A DNA stretch of 64,000 nt. Origin: Terrimonas pollutisoli (GTDB lineage: Bacteria; Bacteroidota; Bacteroidia; Chitinophagales; Chitinophagaceae). The notes beneath the pieces are model-generated. The model had not been told where the DNA came from, did not search any database, and was given only the letters and a program-made list of their open reading frames with translations. Made by a program: the position numbers and the translations under genes. Shown here piece by piece: positions 17,822-24,944 of the stretch; position 1 is the first letter of the stretch; every line of letters begins with the position of its first letter. Location: NCBI RefSeq assembly GCF_029360765.1, contig NZ_JARKNA010000005.1, positions 186,001 through 250,000 on the forward strand, read 5' to 3'.

Positions 17822-17890
17822 TTATTCGGAAAACTAATAAAGTATGTCGCATCAAGACATACTTTATACAAACGAAGTCAAAGGCTCAGG

Positions 17891-18316
17891 TTAATTCGCT
17901 TCAGTATATTTTTTAAAATTATCGAGAATCGCCTGCCAGCCGCCTTTTTGCATTTCAATGGAATGAGTGCCTTCCGCTTCAAAACTTTCTACTACTTTGG
18001 TCGTATTGCCGGCAGGTGTAAAGCTAATTGTCACTTTCCGGCCATCGCCAAGCGTGTATTCGATATACTCATTGATCCGCAAAACGTCGTAAACACCTGC
18101 AAACTCAAAGCCCATGCTACCATCCTTTGCTTCCATACGGGCACTAAAACTTCCACCTTCCCGAAGATCGGTTTTTGCCCATGGTGTGTGCCAGTCATCC
18201 GAAGCGTTGTTCCATTGTGTAATATGCTCAGGCTTTGTCCAGTACTCCCATACTTTTTGTACCGGTGCATTCACGGTATTTTCTACTGTGATGATGGTTT
18301 TTTCTTGTGTTTCCAT
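17891..18316 (-). CDS. AHSA1-like SRPBCC domain protein
   Basis: 141 residues from the ATG at 18316; the frame extends upstream to 18364 but the domain begins at once from 18316. The sequence VENTVNAPVQKVWEYWTKPEHITQWNNAS, EGGSFSARMEAKDGSMGFEFAGVYD and the final GGWQAILDNFKKY follow the activator-of-Hsp90-homology/START-like pattern. Such proteins bind hydrophobic ligands or act in stress responses; the ligand is unknown. The gene is convergent with the helicase. Confidence 0.88.
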   Translation of the reverse strand: METQEKTIITVENTVNAPVQKVWEYWTKPEHITQWNNASDDWHTPWAKTDLREGGSFSARMEAKDGSMGFEFAGVYDVLRINEYIEYTLGDGRKVTISFTPAGNTTKVVESFEAEGTHSIEMQKGGWQAILDNFKKYTEAN

Positions 18317-18523
18317 TGCTGTATTTTTTTTATTATTTCGTTTTACGTTACAAATATCTGGCAACCGTATGTTCTATCGGCTGTGTGAAAGCGACAATAA
18401 AAAGGTTGTTTGCGACAACATGGCAACCATACTATTCCTTTCGTCAAGAAAACCGGTCCCTTAGTGGAACTTAGCGTAGAAGATCAAGAAAACAATCCGA
18501 AGTTTAGACCTAAATTCAATAGT

Positions 18524-19345
18524 ATGCGATTCATTCTTGCGTTTGTTTTGATCCTGTTTTCGTCCTGCGTAAACAGCAAAGAAAAATCGTACACAGGAAG
18601 CACTCCTGTTGGTGCTGTTGTCCGATCTTTCTTCGGCATCCCTCCAGCAGACTCGATTGATTTTATGCGGTGGAAATTATTAATTGATAAAAACAATTAT
18701 ACCCTGATTTGTAACTATGGAGTGGGCAAGCCCAATACCAATGGGTTTATAAGCGGTGGCAAGTCGGTACAGTTTACAGGCGAATGCAGGCACGATAATA
18801 ATTTTTATATCCTTTTAAAAAATGGAAAGGAACTAAAACTGTTGGAATTGAATGAGAACTTACTTCATCTCGCAGATTTCAACAATAATCTTTTAATCGG
18901 AAACTCAGGCTGGAGTTATGTGCTAAACAGCTTATCACCGGTCGAAACCAGCAAACTCAATATAACAGCCCAAACAGCCAGCTTACCGGACTCAATGCTG
19001 TACACCGGAAGAACGCCATGTGCCGTGCCTGGTATCATTCCCAATGGAACTTCATGTTATAAACTGAAATGGAAACTTGTGTTCTATGCTGATGCAGCCA
19101 ACCATAAACCGACGACCTATAAGGTATGGGGAACACCCTGGCGAAAAGTAGATGGCAAAACAGGCCGCTGGAAAATTCGTTCGACAAAAGATGGACAATT
19201 CATATACGAGTTAAAGGATGAAAACAGCAAAATATTTCTAAAGCTTTTAAAAGCGGATGAAAACATCCTTCTTTTTACCGATGAAAATGGACACCCATTA
19301 ACCGGCGATGAGGACTTCAGTTATATTTTGAACAGAGAAAAATAA
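18524..19345 (+). CDS. Lipoprotein with two NlpE-like repeats
   Basis: 273 residues from the ATG at 18524; an earlier in-frame ATG at 18410 would place a non-signal stretch before the signal peptide. MRFILAFVLILFSSC is a lipoprotein signal with lipobox FSSC. The mature protein holds two related beta-rich units, about 25-145 and 155-273. Each has an early Cys or small-residue loop, a (R/K)WKL(L/V) strand, a Y-rich strand, an F-I-LK core and a final WSYVLN or FSYILN. The layout resembles the small barrel of NlpE, a copper-responsive lipoprotein, but the NlpE CxxC motif is not seen. The family assignment is an inference. Confidence 0.65.
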   Translation: MRFILAFVLILFSSCVNSKEKSYTGSTPVGAVVRSFFGIPPADSIDFMRWKLLIDKNNYTLICNYGVGKPNTNGFISGGKSVQFTGECRHDNNFYILLKNGKELKLLELNENLLHLADFNNNLLIGNSGWSYVLNSLSPVETSKLNITAQTASLPDSMLYTGRTPCAVPGIIPNGTSCYKLKWKLVFYADAANHKPTTYKVWGTPWRKVDGKTGRWKIRSTKDGQFIYELKDENSKIFLKLLKADENILLFTDENGHPLTGDEDFSYILNREK

Positions 19346-19375
19346 CCTATTGAGATTGGATTCGGCCAAGGTCCG

Positions 19376-20062
19376 CTATCGCAGAATATAAGTTATGCCA
19401 TTTACATTTTGCCGGTACAATCCTGACTTCAGCGAACCTCCGAGTCCCTGGCGATCAAGCGACGTATACCATTGCAAAATGAGAGTACCGATGCTTTTTA
19501 TTTTTCCTCTCAACATTTTATCATCAAATGACGAGAAGTAAGTAATAGGCGTGTTCCCAATCGATTTTAACTTTCCCCTGATGGCCTCATTTTCTACCGA
19601 TGAATAATATTCTAAAATCTGCGTACCTATAAACCTAAGTTTACCTTTTAATGCAGCGTTGTCATAATTGGTATAATAATCAAGACTGATCCGGCCAATT
19701 GTTTTTAATTTTCCGGCTTTACCGGGTGTTTCCAATGGCCCGTAATAAGTGATCGTACAGGTGCCGATATTTTTTACCTTGCCTTTGAAAGCCGTATCAG
19801 ATTCATTGCCGTAGTAGTCAACCCTCCCCATAAATGGCTGTAGTTTGGGCGCATAATAATTATTGTTCCGTTCTGATCTCAGTTCTGTCCCCCATTCCAA
19901 TAATCTACCATCTTCAGAAACACGTATAAGCACATCCTGATCGGTAAGAAAACTAAAATAAGTTAAGGTGCTGGCGCCTGAAAAACTAGCCTGGCTTAAT
20001 TGCTGGGAGACGGCAGCATCGCCTATCATTAATAATAGCAGTACAGAAAGAAAACTGCGCAT
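19376..20062 (-). CDS. Exported protein with five 23-residue repeats
   Basis: 228 residues with a signal peptide (MRSFLSVLLLLMIGDAAVSQQ). From about residue 100 to the end the sequence consists of five consecutive units of about 23 residues with the pattern GK(L/V/I)K.IG...(I/L).YY(S/T)..(D/E). Examples are GKLKTIGRISLDYYTNYD, GKLRFIGTQILEYYSSVE and GKLKSIGNTPITYFSSFD. The upstream part (DQDVLIRVSEDGRLLEWGTE) looks like a degenerate version of the same unit. A repeating beta-strand pair per unit suggests a beta-solenoid or propeller-like fold. No function is known. It is convergent with the lipoprotein gene. Confidence 0.75.
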   Translation of the reverse strand: MRSFLSVLLLLMIGDAAVSQQLSQASFSGASTLTYFSFLTDQDVLIRVSEDGRLLEWGTELRSERNNNYYAPKLQPFMGRVDYYGNESDTAFKGKVKNIGTCTITYYGPLETPGKAGKLKTIGRISLDYYTNYDNAALKGKLRFIGTQILEYYSSVENEAIRGKLKSIGNTPITYFSSFDDKMLRGKIKSIGTLILQWYTSLDRQGLGGSLKSGLYRQNVNGITYILR

Positions 20063-20309
20063 AGTTATTTTTTTAATTTAAACATACTCATTTTCCGTGT
20101 CAATGTAAATAATGAGGTGCTTTAGAGCAATTTGTAGTAACCCCACTGTTTGTAAGTCTGATGCGATATTTTCCCAGCCGGTTGCATTGCCAATTATTTC
20201 TACGCAGTATCAAGCGTAACATTATCGTGGAAAATCACGTAGTAATACTCACAATTTAGATTTTCATATTAGTTATTTTTAAATATCCAATTCTTAAAAA
20301 CCATATTTT

Positions 20310-21026
20310 ATGAAACCCACCGTTATCCTCCATCCGCTAAAACGGATCCACTTCAGCTATAAATCTGAAGCCACCCTCAGCCAATTCGAAACCATATTCA
20401 TTGAACGATATAAGGAACTGCACGATGAATTGGCCACCATTAAAAACCAGTTGCTGCAACTGAACCCCGTAATTGAAATAGTAGCTGCAGAATTCAAAAA
20501 TGTAAAAAAGGCCTTTGATAAACTTCGTGAGAAGATCATACGAACTGAATGCATGATCGGCATAGGAGCAGAAAATGAAGTTACTCCAGGTCCTTTCAAC
20601 ATCCGGCCGGAGGAAATCAACAAAGTGCTGAATGAATTTCAAAACATACGCAGTAGCTATTGGGGCATTATGCTACCGATGCATAACCAGTTCAACGTGG
20701 TATACAAAAGATTCACAGACTTTGATGATAAAGTCGAGCTTTTTGAAAAAGAATTTACGGAGCCACTTTTCAGCAATTGTGAAATCATGGAAATTGATAT
20801 CCGCTGTTTTGATGAAGATATGAATGAGTTTCGTGCAAAATGGATGGCAATTGCCAACCTGCAGGAAACGTGTCTGGATCAATACACGGATTGGGCAAAA
20901 CATCAAACCGTGCTTGTAAATGACTCCGCCGTTTTGTATGACAGAATAAAAAAGCTATATCAGCACCTCAACAAAATGCAAGATCATGATATGAACGATA
21001 ATGCTAAACGGCCCGGCTTGAATTGA
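20310..21026 (+). CDS. Hypothetical helical protein
   Basis: 238 residues, no signal peptide, almost entirely helical by composition. Heptad-like stretches (IERYKELHDELATIKNQLLQ, FKNVKKAFDKLREKIIRTE, VLYDRIKKLYQHLNKMQ) suggest coiled coil. I do not recognise a domain. It sits alone between a convergent pair of minus-strand genes, preceded by a 247-bp gap with no clear promoter consensus. Codon use looks like its neighbours. Confidence 0.65.
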   Translation: MKPTVILHPLKRIHFSYKSEATLSQFETIFIERYKELHDELATIKNQLLQLNPVIEIVAAEFKNVKKAFDKLREKIIRTECMIGIGAENEVTPGPFNIRPEEINKVLNEFQNIRSSYWGIMLPMHNQFNVVYKRFTDFDDKVELFEKEFTEPLFSNCEIMEIDIRCFDEDMNEFRAKWMAIANLQETCLDQYTDWAKHQTVLVNDSAVLYDRIKKLYQHLNKMQDHDMNDNAKRPGLN

Positions 21027-21199
21027 TCATTTAGTTATAACAAAAAAGGGGAAAGAAACTCATTTTACCAAACCGGAAAGACCCAAATCGAAAGATATAG
21101 ATGGGGTATCTTATTGTTCTTGTATCTCAGTAGCAGGCATCCTGCGCCATCGCATTGATCCAACCAGAATAAAAACAGGTATATAACTTTAAAACGCTA

Positions 21200-21742
21200 T
21201 TAATATGTTTGGTCTTCAATAATTGTATCTTTCTCCAACAGCATATCACTATAAGAAAACTGAAGCAGGTCCTCCGGCTTTACTTCAAATTCTTTCATAT
21301 AGAAATCACATTGCTCCTGAAGTTGCTGCCTGGAAAGATCAGCATTGATATTGCTGGCTTCTATTTCTGCAAATGATCCGAGTCCCGGCACTTCGTCAAT
21401 ATGAAATTTTACATTGTCAATAAAATAGATTTCCCGGATTTTTTTAACAACCACTTTTACACCGATTGATTTTGTGAGTACCGCTTTTAGCCCGGCAACA
21501 TCCCCGATTTTCACGAGGTCAAAATGAGATTGTTTGGGGCCTGATTGATTTTCCCGTTCGTAAAAGATCAGGTTATTCTCGATATTTCCCTCACGCAGTT
21601 TCAACCGGCCATTTCGGACCGAAAAATAAGTGTCTACCTGTTCGTCTATACCCCTGAAATCAGCTTTCTGTTGGTTTAAATAGCTTCGAATAGCTCCTGG
21701 GTTACTACATCTGGCTTTTATTTCTACGTTCAAAAAAGGCAT
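21200..21742 (-). CDS. CYTH-domain protein (class IV adenylate cyclase/thiamine-triphosphatase-like)
   Basis: 180 residues from the ATG at 21742; the first in-frame ATG (21769) falls inside the upstream terminator hairpin. The N-terminal NVEIKARC is the CYTH signature (an ExExK-type motif reduced to VEIKA). RNGRLKLREG, LIFYEREN, VKKIREIYFIDNVKFHIDEVPGLGSFAEIEA line the tunnel that binds triphosphate and metal. Members hydrolyse or cyclise triphosphates or inorganic polyphosphate; which one cannot be told. The preceding gene's terminator ends at the ATG. Confidence 0.85.
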   Translation of the reverse strand: MPFLNVEIKARCSNPGAIRSYLNQQKADFRGIDEQVDTYFSVRNGRLKLREGNIENNLIFYERENQSGPKQSHFDLVKIGDVAGLKAVLTKSIGVKVVVKKIREIYFIDNVKFHIDEVPGLGSFAEIEASNINADLSRQQLQEQCDFYMKEFEVKPEDLLQFSYSDMLLEKDTIIEDQTY

Positions 21743-21773
21743 AAAAAAAGGTTTGCTGATAAACAACAAACCT
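21743..21773 (-). terminator. Terminator immediately upstream of the CYTH start
   Basis: On the minus strand AGGTTTG (21773-21767) pairs with CAAACCT (21755-21749) over an 11-nt loop, followed by a run of T down to 21743. The next base begins the CYTH ATG (21742-21740). Confidence 0.7.
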
Positions 21774-21794
21774 AATTAAGTTTTAACGAATAAA

Positions 21795-22244
21795 TTATTC
21801 TGCTAGTGCGGCCGCCTTTCTTTTTCTCGCAGGGGTAACTTCAGTTGTATCCTCCCCCTTCACAAAACGCATAGCACTCCAAACATGATCAAGTTCAACT
21901 CTTTCAATACTTTCATAACCTTCGCAGGTGAGCCTGTTCCAGCTGCACTCACGATTAAGATCGGTAACGATTTTTGAAGTAGTTTTTGGATAGGCTACCC
22001 AAAACTTACTTTCTCCTTTTAATGACGGCATTACGTCTTTTAAAATACCATTTAATTGATTTTCATTCACAGCAAACACCAAGGCAAAATCAATCTTCCT
22101 GTTTTTCAGAAGCGGGGTCATGTTTTTGGCGAAGGATAATTTGCTGAATTGCTTTTCGATGGAGGAAGGCAAACCCTGAATCAATAAATTCTTTTCGTCT
22201 GCCAGTTGTAACTTTTCAAATACTGTTTGAGACATACTTTTCAA
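21795..22244 (-). CDS. Hypothetical protein, possibly DUF3052-like
   Basis: 149 residues (146 if the second Met at 22235 is used). The body, with IDFALVFAVNENQLNGILKDVMPSLKGESKFWVAYPKTTSKIVTDLNRECSW, resembles DUF3052 proteins, which have an internal LWI-YPK strand. A short Lys/Arg/Ala-rich tail (ARKRKAAALAE) ends the protein. No catalytic residues are recognisable. A TATCTTTG box is at 22317-22324 and a terminator follows 22 nt after the stop. Confidence 0.6.
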   Translation of the reverse strand: MKSMSQTVFEKLQLADEKNLLIQGLPSSIEKQFSKLSFAKNMTPLLKNRKIDFALVFAVNENQLNGILKDVMPSLKGESKFWVAYPKTTSKIVTDLNRECSWNRLTCEGYESIERVELDHVWSAMRFVKGEDTTEVTPARKRKAAALAE

Positions 22245-22316
22245 GTTATTTTAAAGAGTTTCAGACAATTACACTACGCATAGTGCCCATTGTCAGAGTT
22301 TTCATTAACGGGAGTG

Positions 22317-22324
22317 CAAAGATA
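22317..22324 (-). promoter_or_regulatory. Bacteroidota -7 promoter element
   Basis: The minus strand reads TATCTTTG, an exact TAnnTTTG match, about 72-81 nt upstream of the hypothetical gene at 21795-22244. Confidence 0.5.
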
Positions 22325-22355
22325 GGTGAAAATGGCCGGTTTAACCAGCCTGAAT

Positions 22356-22394
22356 CAAATAAAAATCCCGTCCAGACTGAATTTGGACGGGATT
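22356..22394 (-). terminator. Rho-independent terminator of the M48 protease gene
   Basis: AATCCCGTCCA (22364-22374) pairs with TGGACGGGATT (22384-22394) over a 9-nt loop, followed on the minus strand by TTTTATTTG. It lies 18 nt after the stop at 22413. Confidence 0.88.
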
Positions 22395-22412
22395 ACTTGA
22401 TGCAAATCTATT

Positions 22413-23225
22413 TTATCGGTTAACCGGTTTATAATATTTAAGCGCTTCCGGCATGTACCTTTCCAGCTGTTCTCTCCTGGTTCCTTCAGAGGGGTGGGAA
22501 CTTAAAAACTCAGGTGGTTTTTGGCCATTTGAGGCCTTTTCCATTCTTTCCCAAAGAGCAATGGCTTCACGGGGATTATAGCCCGCCATAGCCGCCCAAA
22601 TTAATCCATAGCGGTCAGCCTCGAGTTCATGCTTACGGGAAAAGGGTAGCAATACTCCAACCTGTGATCCCAGACCAAAAGCCTGCAGAAAAAGATTTTG
22701 AGTGGCGGCTGGTTTATTAGCGAGAGCAACCTGCAAACCCATGCCGACCGCTTCGGCTCCCATTGCCTGGCTCATTCTTTCATTGCCATGGTTAAAAATA
22801 GCATGTGAAACCTCGTGACCCATAACCGCTGCCAAAGCAGCTTCATTTTGGGTAATTGGCAGCAGACCTGTATAGACGACAATTTTACCGCCTGGCATAC
22901 ACCATGCATTTACATCTTTACTTTCTACCAACTTATATTCCCATTTATAACCCTCTAACTCACCCGACAATCCTTTAGAAGCATAGAATTGTTCCACCGC
23001 TCTAGAAATTCTCTGGCCAACTCTAGTTACCATTTCAGCATCCCGGTTAGATGAAGCACTAACTACTTTGTTGGTATTCAAAAATTGCTGGTACTGCTCT
23101 GTAGCCATTGCCTGCAACTGTGATTCAGGCAAAAGTTTTAATTGGCTACGTCCTGTTATCGTATTCTTTGAACAGGCAATAACAACAGTACTGATTAATA
23201 AAAAATAGCTTATTCTTTTTAGCAT
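22413..23225 (-). CDS. M48-family metalloprotease lipoprotein
   Basis: Zinc metallopeptidase of the Ste24/HtpX clan, 270 residues from the ATG at 23225, which gives a clear lipoprotein signal (MLKRISYFLLISTVVIAC, acylated Cys18); seven more codons are open upstream. The HEVSH motif is at 137-141, followed by FNHGNERMSQ; the third ligand glutamate lies in HELEADRYGL. It resembles the periplasmic, membrane-anchored proteases LoiP and YcaL of E. coli, which act in outer-membrane protein quality control. It is monocistronic with its own terminator. Confidence 0.9.
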   Translation of the reverse strand: MLKRISYFLLISTVVIACSKNTITGRSQLKLLPESQLQAMATEQYQQFLNTNKVVSASSNRDAEMVTRVGQRISRAVEQFYASKGLSGELEGYKWEYKLVESKDVNAWCMPGGKIVVYTGLLPITQNEAALAAVMGHEVSHAIFNHGNERMSQAMGAEAVGMGLQVALANKPAATQNLFLQAFGLGSQVGVLLPFSRKHELEADRYGLIWAAMAGYNPREAIALWERMEKASNGQKPPEFLSSHPSEGTRREQLERYMPEALKYYKPVNR

Positions 23226-23318
23226 TTTAAACTGTTTATAGTACAAAATTCAATCATTGTACCAAAATACAACGCAACTACTTCGTTAAGATGTTAAGAT
23301 TTTTTTTTAAGGACTTAC

Positions 23319-23990
23319 TTATTGATTACGAAAAGCAGCATTTTCCCTGCGGCGCTGCCGGCGACGATCACGATGTTTTAACACCGGTACTTTGCTCTCA
23401 CTGCCTCTGAGGAGACGGCCAATGTTCTTTTGATGGGTGAGAATTACCATCAGGGCAACTGCAATCGCAAATACCCTGTAGACGGGATTATCGACATTAA
23501 AAATCACCAATATGAAAATCGGAAATGCTATACTGGCCATTATAGAACTTAAAGAAACAAAGCGTGTAAGAAACAGGACCAAAAGAAAAACTCCTGAACA
23601 GGATAATGCAGTCCATGGAGAAATGCCCAACACCAGGCCAAATAATGTAGCCACACCCTTACCCCCGCGGAACTCAGCCCAAATAGGGAAAATATGCCCC
23701 AGAACTGCTGCAAGACCAAGGCAGATCTGAAGATTTAAAGAAAGCGTTTCGCTATCTGCGTATTGAGGAAGTAATAAAACAAGATTAACAGCTACTGTGC
23801 CCTTGAGCATGTCAACGATCATGACCACCGTACCCCATTTGGGTCCCAAAACACGAAAGGTATTAGTAGCGCCGGCATTGCCGCTACCATATTCACGAAT
23901 ATCAATTCCAAAAAAAGATCGGCTAACCCAAACTGATGTAGGAATGCTACCAATTAAATAAGCGAGAACGATGACTAATAGTTCGTTCAT
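23319..23990 (-). CDS. plsY: Acyl-phosphate:glycerol-3-phosphate acyltransferase
   Basis: Integral membrane enzyme that starts phospholipid synthesis by transferring the acyl group from acyl-phosphate to glycerol-3-phosphate. Three conserved family motifs are present: YLIGSIPTSVWVSR, GSGNAGATNTFRVLG, and GHIFPIWAEFRGGKGVAT. About five to six membrane segments are visible. At 223 residues it is slightly longer than usual because of an Arg-rich C-terminal tail (HRDRRRQRRRENAAF). plsX is not adjacent. An 87-bp gap separates it from prmA on the same strand. Confidence 0.95.
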   Translation of the reverse strand: MNELLVIVLAYLIGSIPTSVWVSRSFFGIDIREYGSGNAGATNTFRVLGPKWGTVVMIVDMLKGTVAVNLVLLLPQYADSETLSLNLQICLGLAAVLGHIFPIWAEFRGGKGVATLFGLVLGISPWTALSCSGVFLLVLFLTRFVSLSSIMASIAFPIFILVIFNVDNPVYRVFAIAVALMVILTHQKNIGRLLRGSESKVPVLKHRDRRRQRRRENAAFRNQ

Positions 23991-24077
23991 AGAATCTTTG
24001 GTGTTGATGTTGAATAACGAAAATACAACAAAATCACCAAGAAGGTAACGTTAATTTAACAGAAAAATCTGCAGAAA

Positions 24078-24893
24078 TTACGGTGAAAGATTAAGAAGCA
24101 ACCAATTATCTCTTTCAGCTCTTTGGCGAAACTTAAGGCCAAAATTGCGGGCTTGTATCAAAATATCCTGCTCATCATCAGTCAATAATCCGCTGAGAAG
24201 AATAGTTCCACCGGGATTAATTTGCCTGGCAATAGTCTCAAGGTTGTCGAGTATTACGTTCTTATTGATATTGGCCAATATAATATCAAACTTGTCCTGC
24301 AAACTTGCGCTATCCCTCAACTGCAAGTCAACTCTTGAGCAGGTATTTCGTTTGATATTTTCGGCTGCGTTCTCTATGCTCCATTTGTCGTTGTCGATCG
24401 CTACGATTTTATTTGCACCCAATTTCCCGGCAAGAATTGCCAGCACACCGGTACCTGTGCCAAAGTCCAAAACGTTTTTGTCTGCGAAATCCAGTTGTTC
24501 CATCTGTTGCATCATCAAATAGGTGGTTGCATGATGGCCTGTCCCAAAACTCATCTTCGGTGTGATGACCACTTCAAACTTTACCTCTTCAATTGGTTCA
24601 TGAAAATCGGCTCGTACAGCGACAAAGTCGCCAACAACCACGGGTGAAAAACTAGATTCCCAAAGTTGGTTCCAGTTGGTTTCTTCAATAATTGTTTTTG
24701 AAAAATTTAATCCTCCTGACGCTGCAATTGTTTTAAGCAAATTTTCATCATAGTCATCAGAGCTGATAAAAGCTTTCAGCACATGTTCACCTTCTTCAAA
24801 TCCATCGAACCCGATTTGACTCAATTGGGCAATAAGGATATCAGATTGTTCCTGCGATATATGTTGAAATTCGATTTGGATATACTGCCCCAT
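24078..24893 (-). CDS. prmA: Ribosomal protein L11 methyltransferase
   Basis: SAM-dependent trimethylase of ribosomal protein L11. The N-terminal L11-binding domain is followed by TPKMSFGTGHHATTYLMMQ and the SAM motif NVLDFGTGTGVLAILAGKLGA, then DIILANINKNVILDN and GGTILLSGLLTDDEQDIL. At 271 residues the length is typical of the Bacteroidota form. It lies downstream of the pnp terminator on the same strand; its own promoter is not evident. Confidence 0.95.
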   Translation of the reverse strand: MGQYIQIEFQHISQEQSDILIAQLSQIGFDGFEEGEHVLKAFISSDDYDENLLKTIAASGGLNFSKTIIEETNWNQLWESSFSPVVVGDFVAVRADFHEPIEEVKFEVVITPKMSFGTGHHATTYLMMQQMEQLDFADKNVLDFGTGTGVLAILAGKLGANKIVAIDNDKWSIENAAENIKRNTCSRVDLQLRDSASLQDKFDIILANINKNVILDNLETIARQINPGGTILLSGLLTDDEQDILIQARNFGLKFRQRAERDNWLLLNLSP

Positions 24894-24900
24894 TTATGAA

Positions 24901-24930
24901 AAATTAAAAACCCTGAACTAGTCAGGGTTT
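24901..24930. terminator. Hairpin terminator of pnp
   Basis: AAACCCTGA (24908-24916) and TCAGGGTTT (24922-24930) are perfectly complementary over a 5-nt loop, 15 nt past the pnp stop. Both strands have T-rich sequence on their 3' side. Confidence 0.85.
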
Positions 24931-24944
24931 TATTTTTTATTTTG

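Noticed and set aside
20221..20246. Imperfect palindrome ATTAtCGTG...CACGtagTAAT before the helical protein gene
   Set aside because: Only 4-bp core arms match, and the flanks pair poorly; it is within chance expectation.
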